Positions 37,061-46,646 of a stretch of 53,786 bases of DNA are shown piece after piece. The notes under the pieces are model-generated. The model made no database searches, had not been told where the DNA came from, and saw only the letters and a list, made by a program, of their open reading frames with translations. Every line of letters begins with the position of its first letter. Position 1 is the first letter of the stretch. This DNA comes from Flammeovirga sp. EKP202. GTDB lineage: Bacteria; Bacteroidota; Bacteroidia; Cytophagales; Flammeovirgaceae. The stretch is taken from the NCBI RefSeq assembly GCF_014534745.1, contig NZ_JACVVP010000052.1:1-53786 (forward strand). The letters are read 5' to 3'. The position numbers were made by a program, and so were the translations under genes.

Positions 37061-37131
37061 TAGGAAAAGGAAACACCTGTTTTCTTTTCCTAGTACTTCA
37101 TCAAAAGATAAATCAAACAGGTGTTTTTAAA
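37061..37131 (+). terminator. Two overlapping hairpins, possible terminator/attenuator
   Basis: Stem 1: 37061-37069 with 37084-37092. Stem 2: 37071-37082 with 37115-37126, a perfect 12-bp repeat followed by Ts. The left arm of stem 2 lies in the loop of stem 1, so the two compete. It sits between the cycloisomerase and epimerase genes and could reduce downstream expression. Confidence 0.5.
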
Positions 37132-37146
37132 TAGGAATTCACCTTT

Positions 37147-37176
37147 TCCAAGTGACGCTAAGGCTCAACACTGGAC
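37147..37176 (-). repeat. REP family A, decayed copy
   Basis: CCAAGTGACGCTAAGGCTCA followed by ACACTGG is recognisable as a reverse-orientation, partly decayed family A palindrome. The rest of 37177-37282 holds nothing recognised. Confidence 0.45.
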
Positions 37177-37282
37177 ACAATACGACTATAACTCAGAATT
37201 GAAATGAATTAAGCAGTTGGCAATTGAAATCCAGCATTAGGTTTTGAGAAGCTTAACTGAACAACCACAAAGTACAAGCAAC

Positions 37283-38323
37283 ATGATCAAACAGAAATTA
37301 TTTGGAGTGCACGACGGGTACAAGGTGCATCTCTACGAAATGCAAAACAAAAATGGAATGAGCGTCAAGATTATGACATTAGGAGCAACTATAACTTCCA
37401 TTCAAGTACCCAATAAAGAAGGAGGTTTAACAGAAGTAGCCTGTGGGTTTGATCAGTTGGAAGGCTATTTTTCAGAAGCCTATAAAGCCAATGCACCCTA
37501 TTTTGGTTGTACAGTGGGGAGATTTGCATCAAGAATTAAAGATGGCAAGTTTGCTATAGATGGTGTGGACTACACTTTAGCAACAAATGATGGCCCAAAT
37601 CACTTGCACGGAGGTATCAAGGGTTTGGACAAACAACTTTGGTCATGTGTCAATGAGTTAAGTACAGAAGTAGCTGACAGTATTACTTTCCAACGAAAGA
37701 GTGAAGACATGGAAGAAGGTTTTCCTGGTAATATCGTGGTGGAAGTCACTTTTACACTTTCGAGCGATAATAATATTGAAATTGCTTATCACGCTACAAC
37801 GGATAAGAAAACACCAATTTCATTGACCAATCATACCTATTTTAATTTATCTGGTTTTGAAGAAACGATTGGAGGGCATACCGCAAAAATCCTTGCAGAT
37901 AAATTTTTAAAAGCAGACCCAACCAATGTTCCTGTTGGTGAGGTGGAACAAGTAGCGGGGACAGTATTGGACTTGAAAGAAGGAAAGCCATTAGCAGAAG
38001 TATTTGAGGAGTTGGAAACAGGTTGTGAGCATTATTTCTTATTTGACGAAGAAGATCAACTGAGAAATGTGGCTGCTTTTGAAAATCAAGCAACAGGAAT
38101 AACATTGGAAATTTCGACTACTGAGCCAGGGATGTTATTCTATACAGGTTATTTTACTTCCAATGAGCTGCAAAGAGAAAGCGGTGATCAATTTGGACGA
38201 TACAAAGCTTTCTGTTGTGAAACGCACCGCTATCCTAACGGTCCTAACATCGAAGGAGCACCTAAAGCATTTACAACACCAGAGGAACCTTACACCTCTA
38301 CTACAATCTATTCATTTAATTAA
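37283..38323 (+). CDS. Aldose 1-epimerase (galactose mutarotase family)
   Basis: 346 residues, no signal peptide, so cytoplasmic. Motifs: GCTVGRFASRI, H107/H109 in NDGPNHLHGG, H174 in LTNHTYFNLSG and the catalytic-type glutamate E303 in CCETHRYPNGPN. It interconverts anomers of galactose (or of another sugar imported by this locus) so that the next enzyme gets the right form. It lies 19 bp upstream of the transporter gene, with which it is surely co-transcribed. The start is the ATG at 37283; a TTG 39 bp upstream is ignored. Whether it acts on D-galactose or on AHG hydrate cannot be told. Confidence 0.88.
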   Translation: MIKQKLFGVHDGYKVHLYEMQNKNGMSVKIMTLGATITSIQVPNKEGGLTEVACGFDQLEGYFSEAYKANAPYFGCTVGRFASRIKDGKFAIDGVDYTLATNDGPNHLHGGIKGLDKQLWSCVNELSTEVADSITFQRKSEDMEEGFPGNIVVEVTFTLSSDNNIEIAYHATTDKKTPISLTNHTYFNLSGFEETIGGHTAKILADKFLKADPTNVPVGEVEQVAGTVLDLKEGKPLAEVFEELETGCEHYFLFDEEDQLRNVAAFENQATGITLEISTTEPGMLFYTGYFTSNELQRESGDQFGRYKAFCCETHRYPNGPNIEGAPKAFTTPEEPYTSTTIYSFN

Positions 38324-38342
38324 CTAACAAAATATTGTCATC

Positions 38343-39350
38343 ATGATTGAAGGAGTTTTATGGTCCGTTTTTGCCGGACTGATGTTAGGCTTATATGCCT
38401 TACCAGAAAAATTTACAAAAGAATTTGAGTTTGAAAACACATGGGGTTTATTCTTCATGATCAACACCTTTATTATTCCAAATATTGCTGCCTACTTTAT
38501 GGTGGACAACTTTGGTGAAGTATTAGGTTCCATTCCAAATAGCGTATTATTGGGGATGGGTGTAGCAAGTTTCCTATGGGGAATTGGCGTGATGATGTGG
38601 GGTAAAGCCATTAATTATATTGGTCTTTCTTTAGGCTTTTCATTATTCATTGGTACCATTATTTTGATTGGTTCACTTATACCATTTATGATTGATGGCA
38701 TACCAGAAATGCATGTTTTCGGTACCATTATGTTGGGTATTGTAATTGTATTATTTGGAGTAATGAGCAATGGTCGAGCAGGACTTTTAAAGCAACAGGA
38801 AAGTGAGAAGGAATCTGAGGTGAAGAGTGATAATATGATTAAAGGTATCGCTATTGCAGTAGTAGGTGGTTTGTTAGCTACAGGTTTTAATTATGCAAAT
38901 ACAGTAGGTGGTGGAGTCATCAGAGATGCAGTTTTAGCCAATGGAAATCCGGAGTGGGTAAGTGCAATTGTTGTGATGTACATTATCTACATTTTCGGTG
39001 GATTATCAATCGCTACTTATTTCATTTATCAGTTAACGAAGAAGAACCTTTGGGGCAATTTCGTAACTCCTCAATTACCAAGAAACACGATCTTGACCAC
39101 CGTAATGGGTATCTTCAACTTTGCTGCTTCAGCATTGTTTGCTTATGCTGCTTTTAGATTAGGTCAAAATGGTGGTACAGTCGGTTATGCCATTTTCAAC
39201 ACGGTATCAGTGGGTGTTGCTATTGTAGGAGGATTGATTACAAAAGAATGGTTGGAGGCTCCAAAACAAGCCAAAACATCTCTTTACGTGGGGCTTTCTT
39301 GTATGGTACTGGGCATTACAGTAATCGCTTTTGGTAATAGCCTTATTTAA
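38343..39350 (+). CDS. RhaT-like sugar transporter (DMT superfamily)
   Basis: 335 residues with ten predicted membrane helices in two halves joined by a charged loop (KQQESEKESEVKSDN, about 150-164). The sequence resembles L-rhamnose/H+ symporters of the RhaT type, including WGLFFMINTFIIPNIAA and the GGxLATGFNYAN stretch opening the second half. Here it most likely carries AHG or galactose across the inner membrane; L-configured AHG is a reasonable substrate for a relative of a deoxy-L-sugar porter. Preceded by the epimerase (19 bp) and followed by GH117 (140 bp). Confidence 0.8.
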   Translation: MIEGVLWSVFAGLMLGLYALPEKFTKEFEFENTWGLFFMINTFIIPNIAAYFMVDNFGEVLGSIPNSVLLGMGVASFLWGIGVMMWGKAINYIGLSLGFSLFIGTIILIGSLIPFMIDGIPEMHVFGTIMLGIVIVLFGVMSNGRAGLLKQQESEKESEVKSDNMIKGIAIAVVGGLLATGFNYANTVGGGVIRDAVLANGNPEWVSAIVVMYIIYIFGGLSIATYFIYQLTKKNLWGNFVTPQLPRNTILTTVMGIFNFAASALFAYAAFRLGQNGGTVGYAIFNTVSVGVAIVGGLITKEWLEAPKQAKTSLYVGLSCMVLGITVIAFGNSLI

Positions 39351-39490
39351 CGGAAATAAGTTTTAAGATTTAATAAATTGTTTATTACTTCATCTTTAGC
39401 CTACATCTTAAGTTGTGGGTTAAAGAGAAGCACAGTAAACTTATTAAATTGTCGCAATTAGTATTGAATTATTAGATTATATATACGGAA

Positions 39491-40726
39491 ATGAATTTAG
39501 TAAAAAATATTGCAGGATCATTATTGATCGGTGCAGTACTCGCCTCTTCTTGTACAAAACCAACTGGCCCGCGTTCAGGGGTTAGTGAAAATAAAGTAGA
39601 CATCTCAAAAGAGAAGCTGGATTTCTTGGGGATTACAGATCCAAATCATCTAAGTGCTGCGTCAAAAAGAGCATTGGCATGGCCTGATACATTAACGAAT
39701 GAGTGGTTTGGTCAGTTTACTGTACATGACTTAAAAGGCGACTTGGCTTACGAAGAAGGAGTCGTTAGACGTGATCCTTCAGCTTTACTTTTTATTGATG
39801 GAAAATACCATGTGTATTACTCAAAATCAGTTGGAGAAACGCAAGGTTTTGGAGGTGATGTAGAAAACGAAAAAGTATTCCCTTGGGATCGTTGTGATAT
39901 ATGGCATGCCACATCTGTAGATGGATGGACTTGGAAAGAAGAAGGTTTGTCAGTGAGTAGAGGTAAAAAAGGAACATTTGATGATCGTTCGGTTTTCACT
40001 CCTGAAGTGATGGAACATGAAGGAAAATATTACTTATGTTATCAGACAATCAAATCACCTTATAATGTAAGAACGAAAAACCAAGTGGGTTTAGCTTATG
40101 CTGATTCACCGTATGGCCCATGGACAAAGTTGGAAGATCCAATCTTAAGTCCTGCGGACAATGGTGTGTGGAAAGGAACGGAACAAAACCGTTTTATGGT
40201 TGAGAAGAAAGGAGACTTTGATAGTCATAAAGTACATGACCCTTGTATTCTTCCTTACAAAGGTAAATTTTATCTGTATTACAAAGGAGAGCAAATGGGT
40301 GAGCAAATTACTTTTGGTGGTCGTCAGATCCGTCATGGTGTAGCTATTGCAGACAATCCGTTAGGCCCATATGTGAAATCACCTTACAACCCGATTTCAA
40401 ATTCAGGTCATGAGATTTGTGTTTTCAAGCACAAAGACGGTATCATGTCGTTGATCACGACAGACGGACCGGAAAAAGGTACAGTGCAGTACGCTAATGA
40501 TGGTATCAATTTCAATATTCAAGCTGTTATTCCAGGTGCTCCACACGCCATGGGTCTTAATAGAAGCTTAAATAGTGATGAGCCTTTCGCAATTTTTGAA
40601 TGGGGACTAACTCACAAATATGCTAACTACAATTACCAGCATATCAGACGTTTCCATGGTAAGAGAAAAACTTCTCATACAGCCAAAAATGAGCAATCGG
40701 CAAAACAGCCAAAAGCATCAAGATAA
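39491..40726 (+). CDS. GH117 alpha-1,3-(3,6-anhydro)-L-galactosidase, lipoprotein
   Basis: 411 residues. N-terminal signal with cysteine C21 (VLASSC), so probably a lipoprotein facing the periplasm. A helical N-terminal hook ([19 protein letters not shown]) typical of the GH117 dimer is followed by a five-bladed propeller. Key residues D95 (RRDPSALL), D250 (KVHDPCI) and H307-E308 (SNSGHEIC) correspond, with a constant offset of 5, to D90, D245 and H302 of the Bacteroides plebeius enzyme as I recall them. It removes AHG from the non-reducing end of neoagaro-oligosaccharides, producing the substrate of the catabolic genes upstream. The last 25 residues are a basic, low-complexity tail after the fold. 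Confidence 0.93.
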   Translation: MNLVKNIAGSLLIGAVLASSCTKPTGPRSGVSENKVDISKEKLDFLGITDPNHLSAASKRALAWPDTLTNEWFGQFTVHDLKGDLAYEEGVVRRDPSALLFIDGKYHVYYSKSVGETQGFGGDVENEKVFPWDRCDIWHATSVDGWTWKEEGLSVSRGKKGTFDDRSVFTPEVMEHEGKYYLCYQTIKSPYNVRTKNQVGLAYADSPYGPWTKLEDPILSPADNGVWKGTEQNRFMVEKKGDFDSHKVHDPCILPYKGKFYLYYKGEQMGEQITFGGRQIRHGVAIADNPLGPYVKSPYNPISNSGHEICVFKHKDGIMSLITTDGPEKGTVQYANDGINFNIQAVIPGAPHAMGLNRSLNSDEPFAIFEWGLTHKYANYNYQHIRRFHGKRKTSHTAKNEQSAKQPKASR

Positions 40727-41016
40727 TTCGAAAGAAGAATAGTGGATAGTCAAAGTGATGTATGGGTTTTGTATTGCAATATCCATACTCATTCTCCATC
40801 ATTAACCCGCTATTAAAGAGTGGGTTGATGATGGATTCTATAAAATATCTATTTATTACCGACACCACATTGTAAACTAGATTTGATTACTTTCTATGAA
40901 GTCTTTTACGAATAGTAGCTATTATTCAATGGTTTATAAAGTAATATCTATTCCAAACAGCAAACAAAACAAAAGAGGGCTTCAATCATAATTAACTTAT
41001 AACGCAAATACACGAC
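40727..41016. other. Gap between GH117 and GH86 genes with a hairpin
   Basis: 290 bp. An 8-bp stem with one G-U pair (40804-40811 with 40819-40826) may be a weak terminator or processing site; CATTGTAAACTA at 40868-40879 is a reverse copy of the TAGTTTACAATG motif. GH86 may have its own promoter here. Confidence 0.4.
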
Positions 41017-43233
41017 ATGAAATTTATTATTATTACTATTCTAAACTTACTACCCTTCATACTCATCGCACAAACAACAAAAGTAGAGGTAAACCTCAAC
41101 GTAAAACACACCGTTGGAGAGGTTTCTACTTTCAATAGAGAAAAGTTTATTGGCGTGCATGGAGGGCTTCGAGAGAACGACTGGACAAGGTATGGTGATG
41201 CCCGTCCATTAGACATCAAGAATGATTTTATGAATGGCAAAGATGTTTATTTTGGTAGAAATACCGGAACCATTACCTACAACATCAATGCAGTACTTCG
41301 TGAAGATCCAAACCGACCAGGTTTTGTGGATCTAGATCATCTGAGAGAAAAAGGTAAAACATATAGAAATGATTACCTCAACAGACCTGATCTGTACAAT
41401 TATGCTGATCGTAATAAATCACACATTTTGGCGACTCAGCATCACCCTTTTTGGCCTGATGGTACACTGACCAAAACAGGTTGGGCGTTTTCTCAAAATG
41501 ATACTCAAGAGGAACCGTTTGGTACAGCCACGGGTGAATATTGTGCCCATTTTATCAAAGAATTTCATGGATCAGGGACAGAGAAACTTCCAGAATATTT
41601 TGAGGTAATCAATGAGCCGGTTTATGGCATCTTTGGATGTGAAGATTGTGGAGAAACGGATGAGGCACTAGAAAAAATCTTCAAATTCCATAATACTGTA
41701 GCTCATGAAGTCAAGAAGGTGAACCCGGATATGAAAGTGGGTGGTTACACAACTGCATTCCCGAACTTTGATTACGACAATTTCCAACGTTGGGAAAAAC
41801 GATGGAACAAGTTTATGGACATGAGTGGTGAAAACATGGACTTCTGGTCGATTCACTTATACGACTGGCCTACTTTTCAAGGGAAACGCCTAATGCGTAA
41901 AGGAAGTAACCTTGAGGCTACTTTAGATATGTTGGATCATGCAAGTTATGATAAGTTTGGGGTAGTGAAACCTACTTTGGTTTCAGAGTATGGTTGTCAA
42001 GTGCATTCAATGGCTAATCAACAATGGTCACCTGCAAGAGATTGGTATTATATCACTTCACTGAATTCCATGATGATGACATTTATGGACAGAGCAGATA
42101 ATATCGCGAAAGCTTTACCTTTTATTGTATTAAAAGCAACGTGGGGAACCGCAAACGGTGTACCTCATAACTGGAGACTTTTCAGAGGAGAAGACGAACC
42201 TACGAGTCTTACCGGAACTTGGGTGTACTCTAGCCTAGTAAATTTCTATGATTTCTGGAGCGAAGTAAACGGAACAAGAGTAGACCATGTTTCAGATAAT
42301 GTAGATATCCAAACAGATGCTTATGTAGAAGGAACGGTAGGGTATGTAGTCCTCAATAATTTGACAAGACAACAACAAACTGTAGCGTTAAATGTAAAAG
42401 GTTTTGATGAGGCCAACTTGAACAACGTAAAAGTACAACACCTTTACAGCAAGAGTGGAACACCAACCATTGAAGAAACAACTTTTACAACGCTTCCTTC
42501 AGAAGTACAATTACAATCAGAATCAATGATGCTGATCCGATACGAAATGAAATCGGACCTTGTAATTGACGAAACTTCAGATGAAACAAAATATTATGCA
42601 ACGACTTATTACCAACCTATCGATGGGAATGTAATGACGTTCAACTTCACGGATGTGGATTTGGTAGAACACGGCGAAGCAGTACTAAGAATTGGTATGG
42701 GTAGAGCACATGGTCTTTCTTTGAAACCTACTGTGAAAATCAACGGAAAAGAATTAGTGACCAATGACAATATTATGGGTGATCTTCAAGAACAGCGTAG
42801 ATCGTTTTTTGGTATGGTAGAAGTGCCAATCGATTACGAGTTATTGGAGAAAAACAACGTAGTGACTGTTCAATTCCCAGAGTCTGGCGGTCATATCAGT
42901 AGTGTGAATATGAGAGTATTCAATTTCAGTACAGAGATTGAAAGAGGAGATGGAGATGTAACCCCACCCACAAGTATTGATGCAGAAGATTTAGGGCAAC
43001 AAATTATTTTATACCCTAACCCGAGTAAGTCAGAAAAAGTACAGTTGAGTTTTAAGCGTCAATTCAATATTGAGGAAATTAAATTGACAGACATTACAGG
43101 AAAAACAATTGAGATCATTCCTTTCAGTGGAGAGGCAGTGGAGATCAATACGGCTCAGCTTAAAGCAGGCATCTATCTTATCCAAACCAAAGTGGAGGGA
43201 CAGGTCATTTCAAAAAAATTAATAGTGGAGTAA
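41017..43233 (+). CDS. GH86 beta-agarase/beta-porphyranase with T9SS sorting domain
   Basis: 738 residues: signal peptide 1-19, TIM barrel about 35-440 with acid/base E200 (FEVINEPVYG) and nucleophile E344 (LVSEYGCQVH), two beta-sandwich domains to about 640, then a T9SS type A C-terminal domain (ILYPNPSKSEKV to VISKKLIVE). FWSIHLYDWP is a GH86 landmark. The enzyme is an endo-acting hydrolase of agarose or porphyran beta-1,4 links, exported by T9SS to the surface or medium, so it makes the oligosaccharides that SusCD imports. Agarose versus porphyran preference cannot be decided by eye. It lies 10 bp upstream of the KDG kinase gene. Confidence 0.92.
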   Translation: MKFIIITILNLLPFILIAQTTKVEVNLNVKHTVGEVSTFNREKFIGVHGGLRENDWTRYGDARPLDIKNDFMNGKDVYFGRNTGTITYNINAVLREDPNRPGFVDLDHLREKGKTYRNDYLNRPDLYNYADRNKSHILATQHHPFWPDGTLTKTGWAFSQNDTQEEPFGTATGEYCAHFIKEFHGSGTEKLPEYFEVINEPVYGIFGCEDCGETDEALEKIFKFHNTVAHEVKKVNPDMKVGGYTTAFPNFDYDNFQRWEKRWNKFMDMSGENMDFWSIHLYDWPTFQGKRLMRKGSNLEATLDMLDHASYDKFGVVKPTLVSEYGCQVHSMANQQWSPARDWYYITSLNSMMMTFMDRADNIAKALPFIVLKATWGTANGVPHNWRLFRGEDEPTSLTGTWVYSSLVNFYDFWSEVNGTRVDHVSDNVDIQTDAYVEGTVGYVVLNNLTRQQQTVALNVKGFDEANLNNVKVQHLYSKSGTPTIEETTFTTLPSEVQLQSESMMLIRYEMKSDLVIDETSDETKYYATTYYQPIDGNVMTFNFTDVDLVEHGEAVLRIGMGRAHGLSLKPTVKINGKELVTNDNIMGDLQEQRRSFFGMVEVPIDYELLEKNNVVTVQFPESGGHISSVNMRVFNFSTEIERGDGDVTPPTSIDAEDLGQQIILYPNPSKSEKVQLSFKRQFNIEEIKLTDITGKTIEIIPFSGEAVEINTAQLKAGIYLIQTKVEGQVISKKLIVE

Positions 43234-43243
43234 AAAGAGACAA

Positions 43244-44242
43244 ATGAAGAAGATTGTAAGTTTTGGAGAACTCTTAATTCGCTTATCCTCTCCAGGAAAT
43301 CAGCGTTTGCAGCAAACTAAGTCTTTGAATATTGACTTTGGAGGAGCTGAAGCAAATGTGGCAGTTTCTTTAGGGCAGTTTGGAGAGCAGATAAAATACA
43401 TCACAAGAGTGCCTAAAAATGATATGGTACTCAGTGCAGTACGTCACTTGAATAGCTTTGGAGTAGATACCTCAGACATACTTTATGGAGGGGAAAGAAT
43501 GGGGCTGTATTATTACGAAAATGGCTCATGTGGAAGGTCTAGTAAAGTAGTTTATGATAGAGCTTATTCTTCTACCGCTACACTCGAAAGAGGAATGCTG
43601 GATTGGGACACCATCTTCAAAGATGCTGATTGGTTTCACTGGTCGGGGATTACGCCGGCGGTTTCTGAAGGTGCCAAGGAAGCATTATTAGAAGGATTAG
43701 AACAAGCGGCTCAAAGAGGTTTAAAAATCTCGATGGATTATAATTTCAGAGGAAACCTTTGGAAATGGGGTAAATCTGCCGAAGAAGTGATGCCGGAATT
43801 GATGGAATTCAATCATGTGATGTCAGGTACTCACCCTGATGTTGATGTCTTAAATGATACGATTGAAGACTATCATTTTCAGATCGAAGGAGACAAGATA
43901 ATGCAACGTTTTCCACACTGTAAGATTGTAGTTTTTACTTCAAGGGGTGTGATCTCAAACAATCATAATACTTGGAGTGGAGCACTATATGATGGGCAGA
44001 AGGTGTACAGAAGTCAGCAATATGATCTTACACACATTGTAGACAGAGTAGGAGGGGGAGACTCTTTTATGGCAGCTTTAATTTATGGTTTAAGAAACAT
44101 TGAATCCCTACAAGAAGTGATTGATTTTGCGATTGCAGCATCAGCCATCAAACACACAATTGAAGGAGATCAGAATATTTGTTCTGTAGAGGAAGTAAAA
44201 CATTTTATAGCAACCAACGGAACAGGAAAAATAGTCAGATAA
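43244..44242 (+). CDS. kdgK: PfkB-family 2-keto-3-deoxygluconate kinase
   Basis: 332 residues, ribokinase fold. FGELLIRLS at the start, NIDFGGAEANVAVSLGQFG (substrate side), and GGGDSFMAAL with catalytic D273 near the end. It phosphorylates KDG to KDPG using ATP. Its stop overlaps the start of the aldolase gene by one base (TAATG), so the two are translationally coupled, the classical kinase-aldolase pair. The preceding MDR/SDR pair would supply KDG from the galactonate series, which explains why a KDG rather than a KDGal kinase is expected. Confidence 0.9.
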   Translation: MKKIVSFGELLIRLSSPGNQRLQQTKSLNIDFGGAEANVAVSLGQFGEQIKYITRVPKNDMVLSAVRHLNSFGVDTSDILYGGERMGLYYYENGSCGRSSKVVYDRAYSSTATLERGMLDWDTIFKDADWFHWSGITPAVSEGAKEALLEGLEQAAQRGLKISMDYNFRGNLWKWGKSAEEVMPELMEFNHVMSGTHPDVDVLNDTIEDYHFQIEGDKIMQRFPHCKIVVFTSRGVISNNHNTWSGALYDGQKVYRSQQYDLTHIVDRVGGGDSFMAALIYGLRNIESLQEVIDFAIAASAIKHTIEGDQNICSVEEVKHFIATNGTGKIVR

Positions 44243-44925
44243 TGAAATTTTCAAGAATAGAAGTAGCCTTAAAAATGAAGGAAACAGGTTTTGTACCTGT
44301 TTTCTTTCACAAAGATGTAGAAGTGAGCATCAATATTTTAAAGGCATGTTATGAAGGTGGAGTGAGAGTATTTGAATTTACCAACAGAGGAGACAATGCT
44401 CATGAAATCTTCAGAAAATTAATTGATTACAGAAACGAGTTCCTTCCAGAACTTGCATTAGGAATAGGCTCGATTGTAGATGCACCAACCACTGCACTTT
44501 ACATTCAAACAGGAGCCGATTTTGTTGTTTCTCCGATTGTCAACGAGGAAATGGCAAAAATCTGTAATCGAAGAAAGGTCGCTTGGAACCCAGGTTGTGG
44601 TACCATTTCAGATATTTCCAAAGCAGAAGAGTTGGGTGCTGAAATCGTTAAAGTCTTTCCAGCGACACAAGTTGGCGGACCAGGTTTCATCAAAGCCGTA
44701 AAAGCTCCAATGCCATGGACGAATATCATGCCCACGGGTGGCGTAAAACCAACTTTCGAAAATTTGAAAGAATGGTTTGATGCAGGAGCGTATTGCGTAG
44801 GGATCGGAGGTCAGTTATTTGTAAAGTCTGCTGACGGCACTTTTGACTACCAAGAGATCAAAAACTTAGTTCATGATGTACGAATATATATTGAAAAATT
44901 GCAGTTGAAAACTGTAGATGTTTGA
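44242..44925 (+). CDS. eda: KDPG/KHG aldolase
   Basis: 227 residues, class I aldolase. Catalytic E45 (FEFTNRG) and Schiff-base lysine K137 (EIVKVFPATQVGGPGF), with the MPTGGVKP phosphate loop at the end of the barrel. It splits KDPG (or the galacto epimer) to pyruvate and glyceraldehyde 3-phosphate, the end of the AHG route. I start at the ATG overlapping the kinase stop; an in-frame ATG at 44179 lies inside the kinase gene and adds 21 residues of no family resemblance. Confidence 0.92.
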   Translation: MKFSRIEVALKMKETGFVPVFFHKDVEVSINILKACYEGGVRVFEFTNRGDNAHEIFRKLIDYRNEFLPELALGIGSIVDAPTTALYIQTGADFVVSPIVNEEMAKICNRRKVAWNPGCGTISDISKAEELGAEIVKVFPATQVGGPGFIKAVKAPMPWTNIMPTGGVKPTFENLKEWFDAGAYCVGIGGQLFVKSADGTFDYQEIKNLVHDVRIYIEKLQLKTVDV

Positions 44926-44944
44926 TCACATTATTCATTCCATT

Positions 44945-44973
44945 AAAGAGGGCCATTTTTTGGTCCTTTTTTT
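44945..44973 (+). terminator. Intrinsic terminator after the aldolase gene
   Basis: Imperfect stem 44945-44954 with 44962-44971 (one G-U and one mismatch), closed by a T7 run. It suggests that the sulfatase gene may be expressed separately or by read-through. Confidence 0.6.
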
Positions 44974-44997
44974 CATTTATACTAGGGAGAGAAAATG

Positions 44998-45050
44998 GGT
45001 GTTTTGTGGTTCGCGAGGACGTTGCAATGCAACACCTCTACAAAAATGCA
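44998..45050 (-). repeat. Module C hairpin (GTTGCAATGCAAC type)
   Basis: GTGGTTCGCGAGGACG (45006-45021) is the reverse complement of the CCTCGCGAACCAC sequence beside the IS at the window start, followed by the palindrome GTTGCAATGCAAC and CCTCTACA. Another central variant of the hairpin is at 46790-46815. Confidence 0.55.
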
Positions 45051-45168
45051 CCTTAGAAAATTATTACAAAACACTTCTATCGGTATAGAATGGCTGCAGC
45101 ATCAAAATCATATTTTGTCCAAGTACTCAAATGTTGAATCTATTGTACTACTTAAAAAATATATTGAA

Positions 45169-46560
45169 ATGAAAAGACTAATCTTTATTACTTTTTTATG
45201 TCTGTTCAGTGGCTTTATTCACGCCCAAAAGACTAAACCACAAAACATCATTATTATACTATCAGACGATGCAGGCTACGCTGATTTTGGATTTCAAGGG
45301 AGTAACGTTATGAAAACACCCGTTTTGGACCGTTTAGCCAAGAAGGGAACTGTATGTACTCAAGCCTATGTAGCTGGCGCCGTTTGTGGTCCATCGAGAG
45401 CCGCCTTATTGACCGGTAAATACCAACAACGTTTTGGTTTTGAAGAAAACAATGTACCCGGTTACATGCAAAACTACTGCTTGGAAGACGATGAAATGGG
45501 ACTTCCATTAGAAGAGAAAACCATTGCAGACCACATGAAGACATTGGGGTATACAACAGGTATCATTGGAAAATGGCATATGGGAAACACTGATCGTTTT
45601 CACCCCTTAAAAAGAGGTTTTGATTTTTTCTATGGCTTCAGAGGAGGAGCTAGAAGTTATTGGGGTTTTAATGCTAAAAATCCAAACCCTAGAGAAGAAA
45701 ATAACATGGAACGTAATTTCAAAAATTACGAAGAGCCGGACGAATACCTCACAGATGCATTTGCGAAGGAGACCATTGATTTTATCAGCAAAAATAAAAA
45801 CGAGCCTTTCTTCTTATTTCTGTCCTACAATGCTGTACATGCACCAATGCACGCCAAAAAAGAAGACCTTGCACTATTTCCAGAGTTAGAAGGAAAACGT
45901 AAAAAACTAGCAGCAATGACATGGGCTATGGACCGAGCTTGTGGTATGGTCTTCGATCACCTCAAAAAAGAAGGATTAGCAGACAATACAGTCATCATTT
46001 ATACCAATGATAACGGAGGTCCTACAGATGGAAACGCTTCATACAACAGCCCGCTAAGTGGAACCAAAGCAAGCCATCTTGAAGGAGGAGTGAGAGTTCC
46101 TTTCATTATAAAAGTACCAGGTCAGAAATTTGATAAAGAATACACTCATCCCATAAGCACGTTAGACCTCTTACCACTTTGCTACACTATTGGAGGAGGT
46201 AATGCTTCAGATTTAGAAGGGGTAGACGGTGTAAATCTATTGCCTTATTTATCGAAGCAAAACACTGCCAAACCCCATCAAACATTATATTGGAAAAAGG
46301 AAAATAGAGGAGCCATAAGACATGATGATTGGAAACTTATCCGTTACCCAGATCGACCTGCTGAATTGTATGACCTCTCAAAAGATATCTCAGAAACCAA
46401 CAATTTGGCATCAGAACACCCCGAAATTGTAAAAGACTTATACAAAAGGCTTTTCGAATGGGAAACCACATTGGCAAGACCTCGCTGGCAACTCCAACGT
46501 AAATACGAAAAGGCAGCCATGGAACGTATTGACCAATACAAAAAAGAACCAATACATTAA
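45169..46560 (+). CDS. S1-family sulfatase (formylglycine-dependent)
   Basis: 463 residues with signal peptide 1-20 (GFIHAQ). Type I sulfatase: metal-binding DDAGYADFG (D33, D34), the formylglycine signature C73-G-P-S-R-A, and KWHMG in the substrate pocket, with DNGG and LSGTKASHLEGGVRVPFI later. It needs a formylglycine-generating enzyme encoded elsewhere. In this locus it should remove sulfate from sulfated agar/porphyran oligosaccharides so that the exo-enzymes can act. I start at the ATG at 45169, which begins a signal peptide; an open frame from 44995 runs through the module C repeat and is not protein-like. Confidence 0.9.
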   Translation: MKRLIFITFLCLFSGFIHAQKTKPQNIIIILSDDAGYADFGFQGSNVMKTPVLDRLAKKGTVCTQAYVAGAVCGPSRAALLTGKYQQRFGFEENNVPGYMQNYCLEDDEMGLPLEEKTIADHMKTLGYTTGIIGKWHMGNTDRFHPLKRGFDFFYGFRGGARSYWGFNAKNPNPREENNMERNFKNYEEPDEYLTDAFAKETIDFISKNKNEPFFLFLSYNAVHAPMHAKKEDLALFPELEGKRKKLAAMTWAMDRACGMVFDHLKKEGLADNTVIIYTNDNGGPTDGNASYNSPLSGTKASHLEGGVRVPFIIKVPGQKFDKEYTHPISTLDLLPLCYTIGGGNASDLEGVDGVNLLPYLSKQNTAKPHQTLYWKKENRGAIRHDDWKLIRYPDRPAELYDLSKDISETNNLASEHPEIVKDLYKRLFEWETTLARPRWQLQRKYEKAAMERIDQYKKEPIH

Positions 46561-46583
46561 TGTGAACTAACCTTACCCAACAA

Positions 46584-46613
46584 GAGAAAAGGGGCAGCCT
46601 TGTTCCTTTTCTC
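46584..46613 (+). terminator. Hairpin terminator after the sulfatase gene
   Basis: Perfect 9-bp stem, 46584-46592 with 46605-46613, loop 12 nt, short T-rich tail. Marks the end of the PUL. Confidence 0.65.
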
Positions 46614-46646
46614 GATTTTACTACACTGTTAACTATTATACTATTT

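Noticed and set aside
44995-45168. Upstream extension of the sulfatase reading frame
   Set aside because: It translates the module C repeat, and a proper signal peptide begins at 45169.
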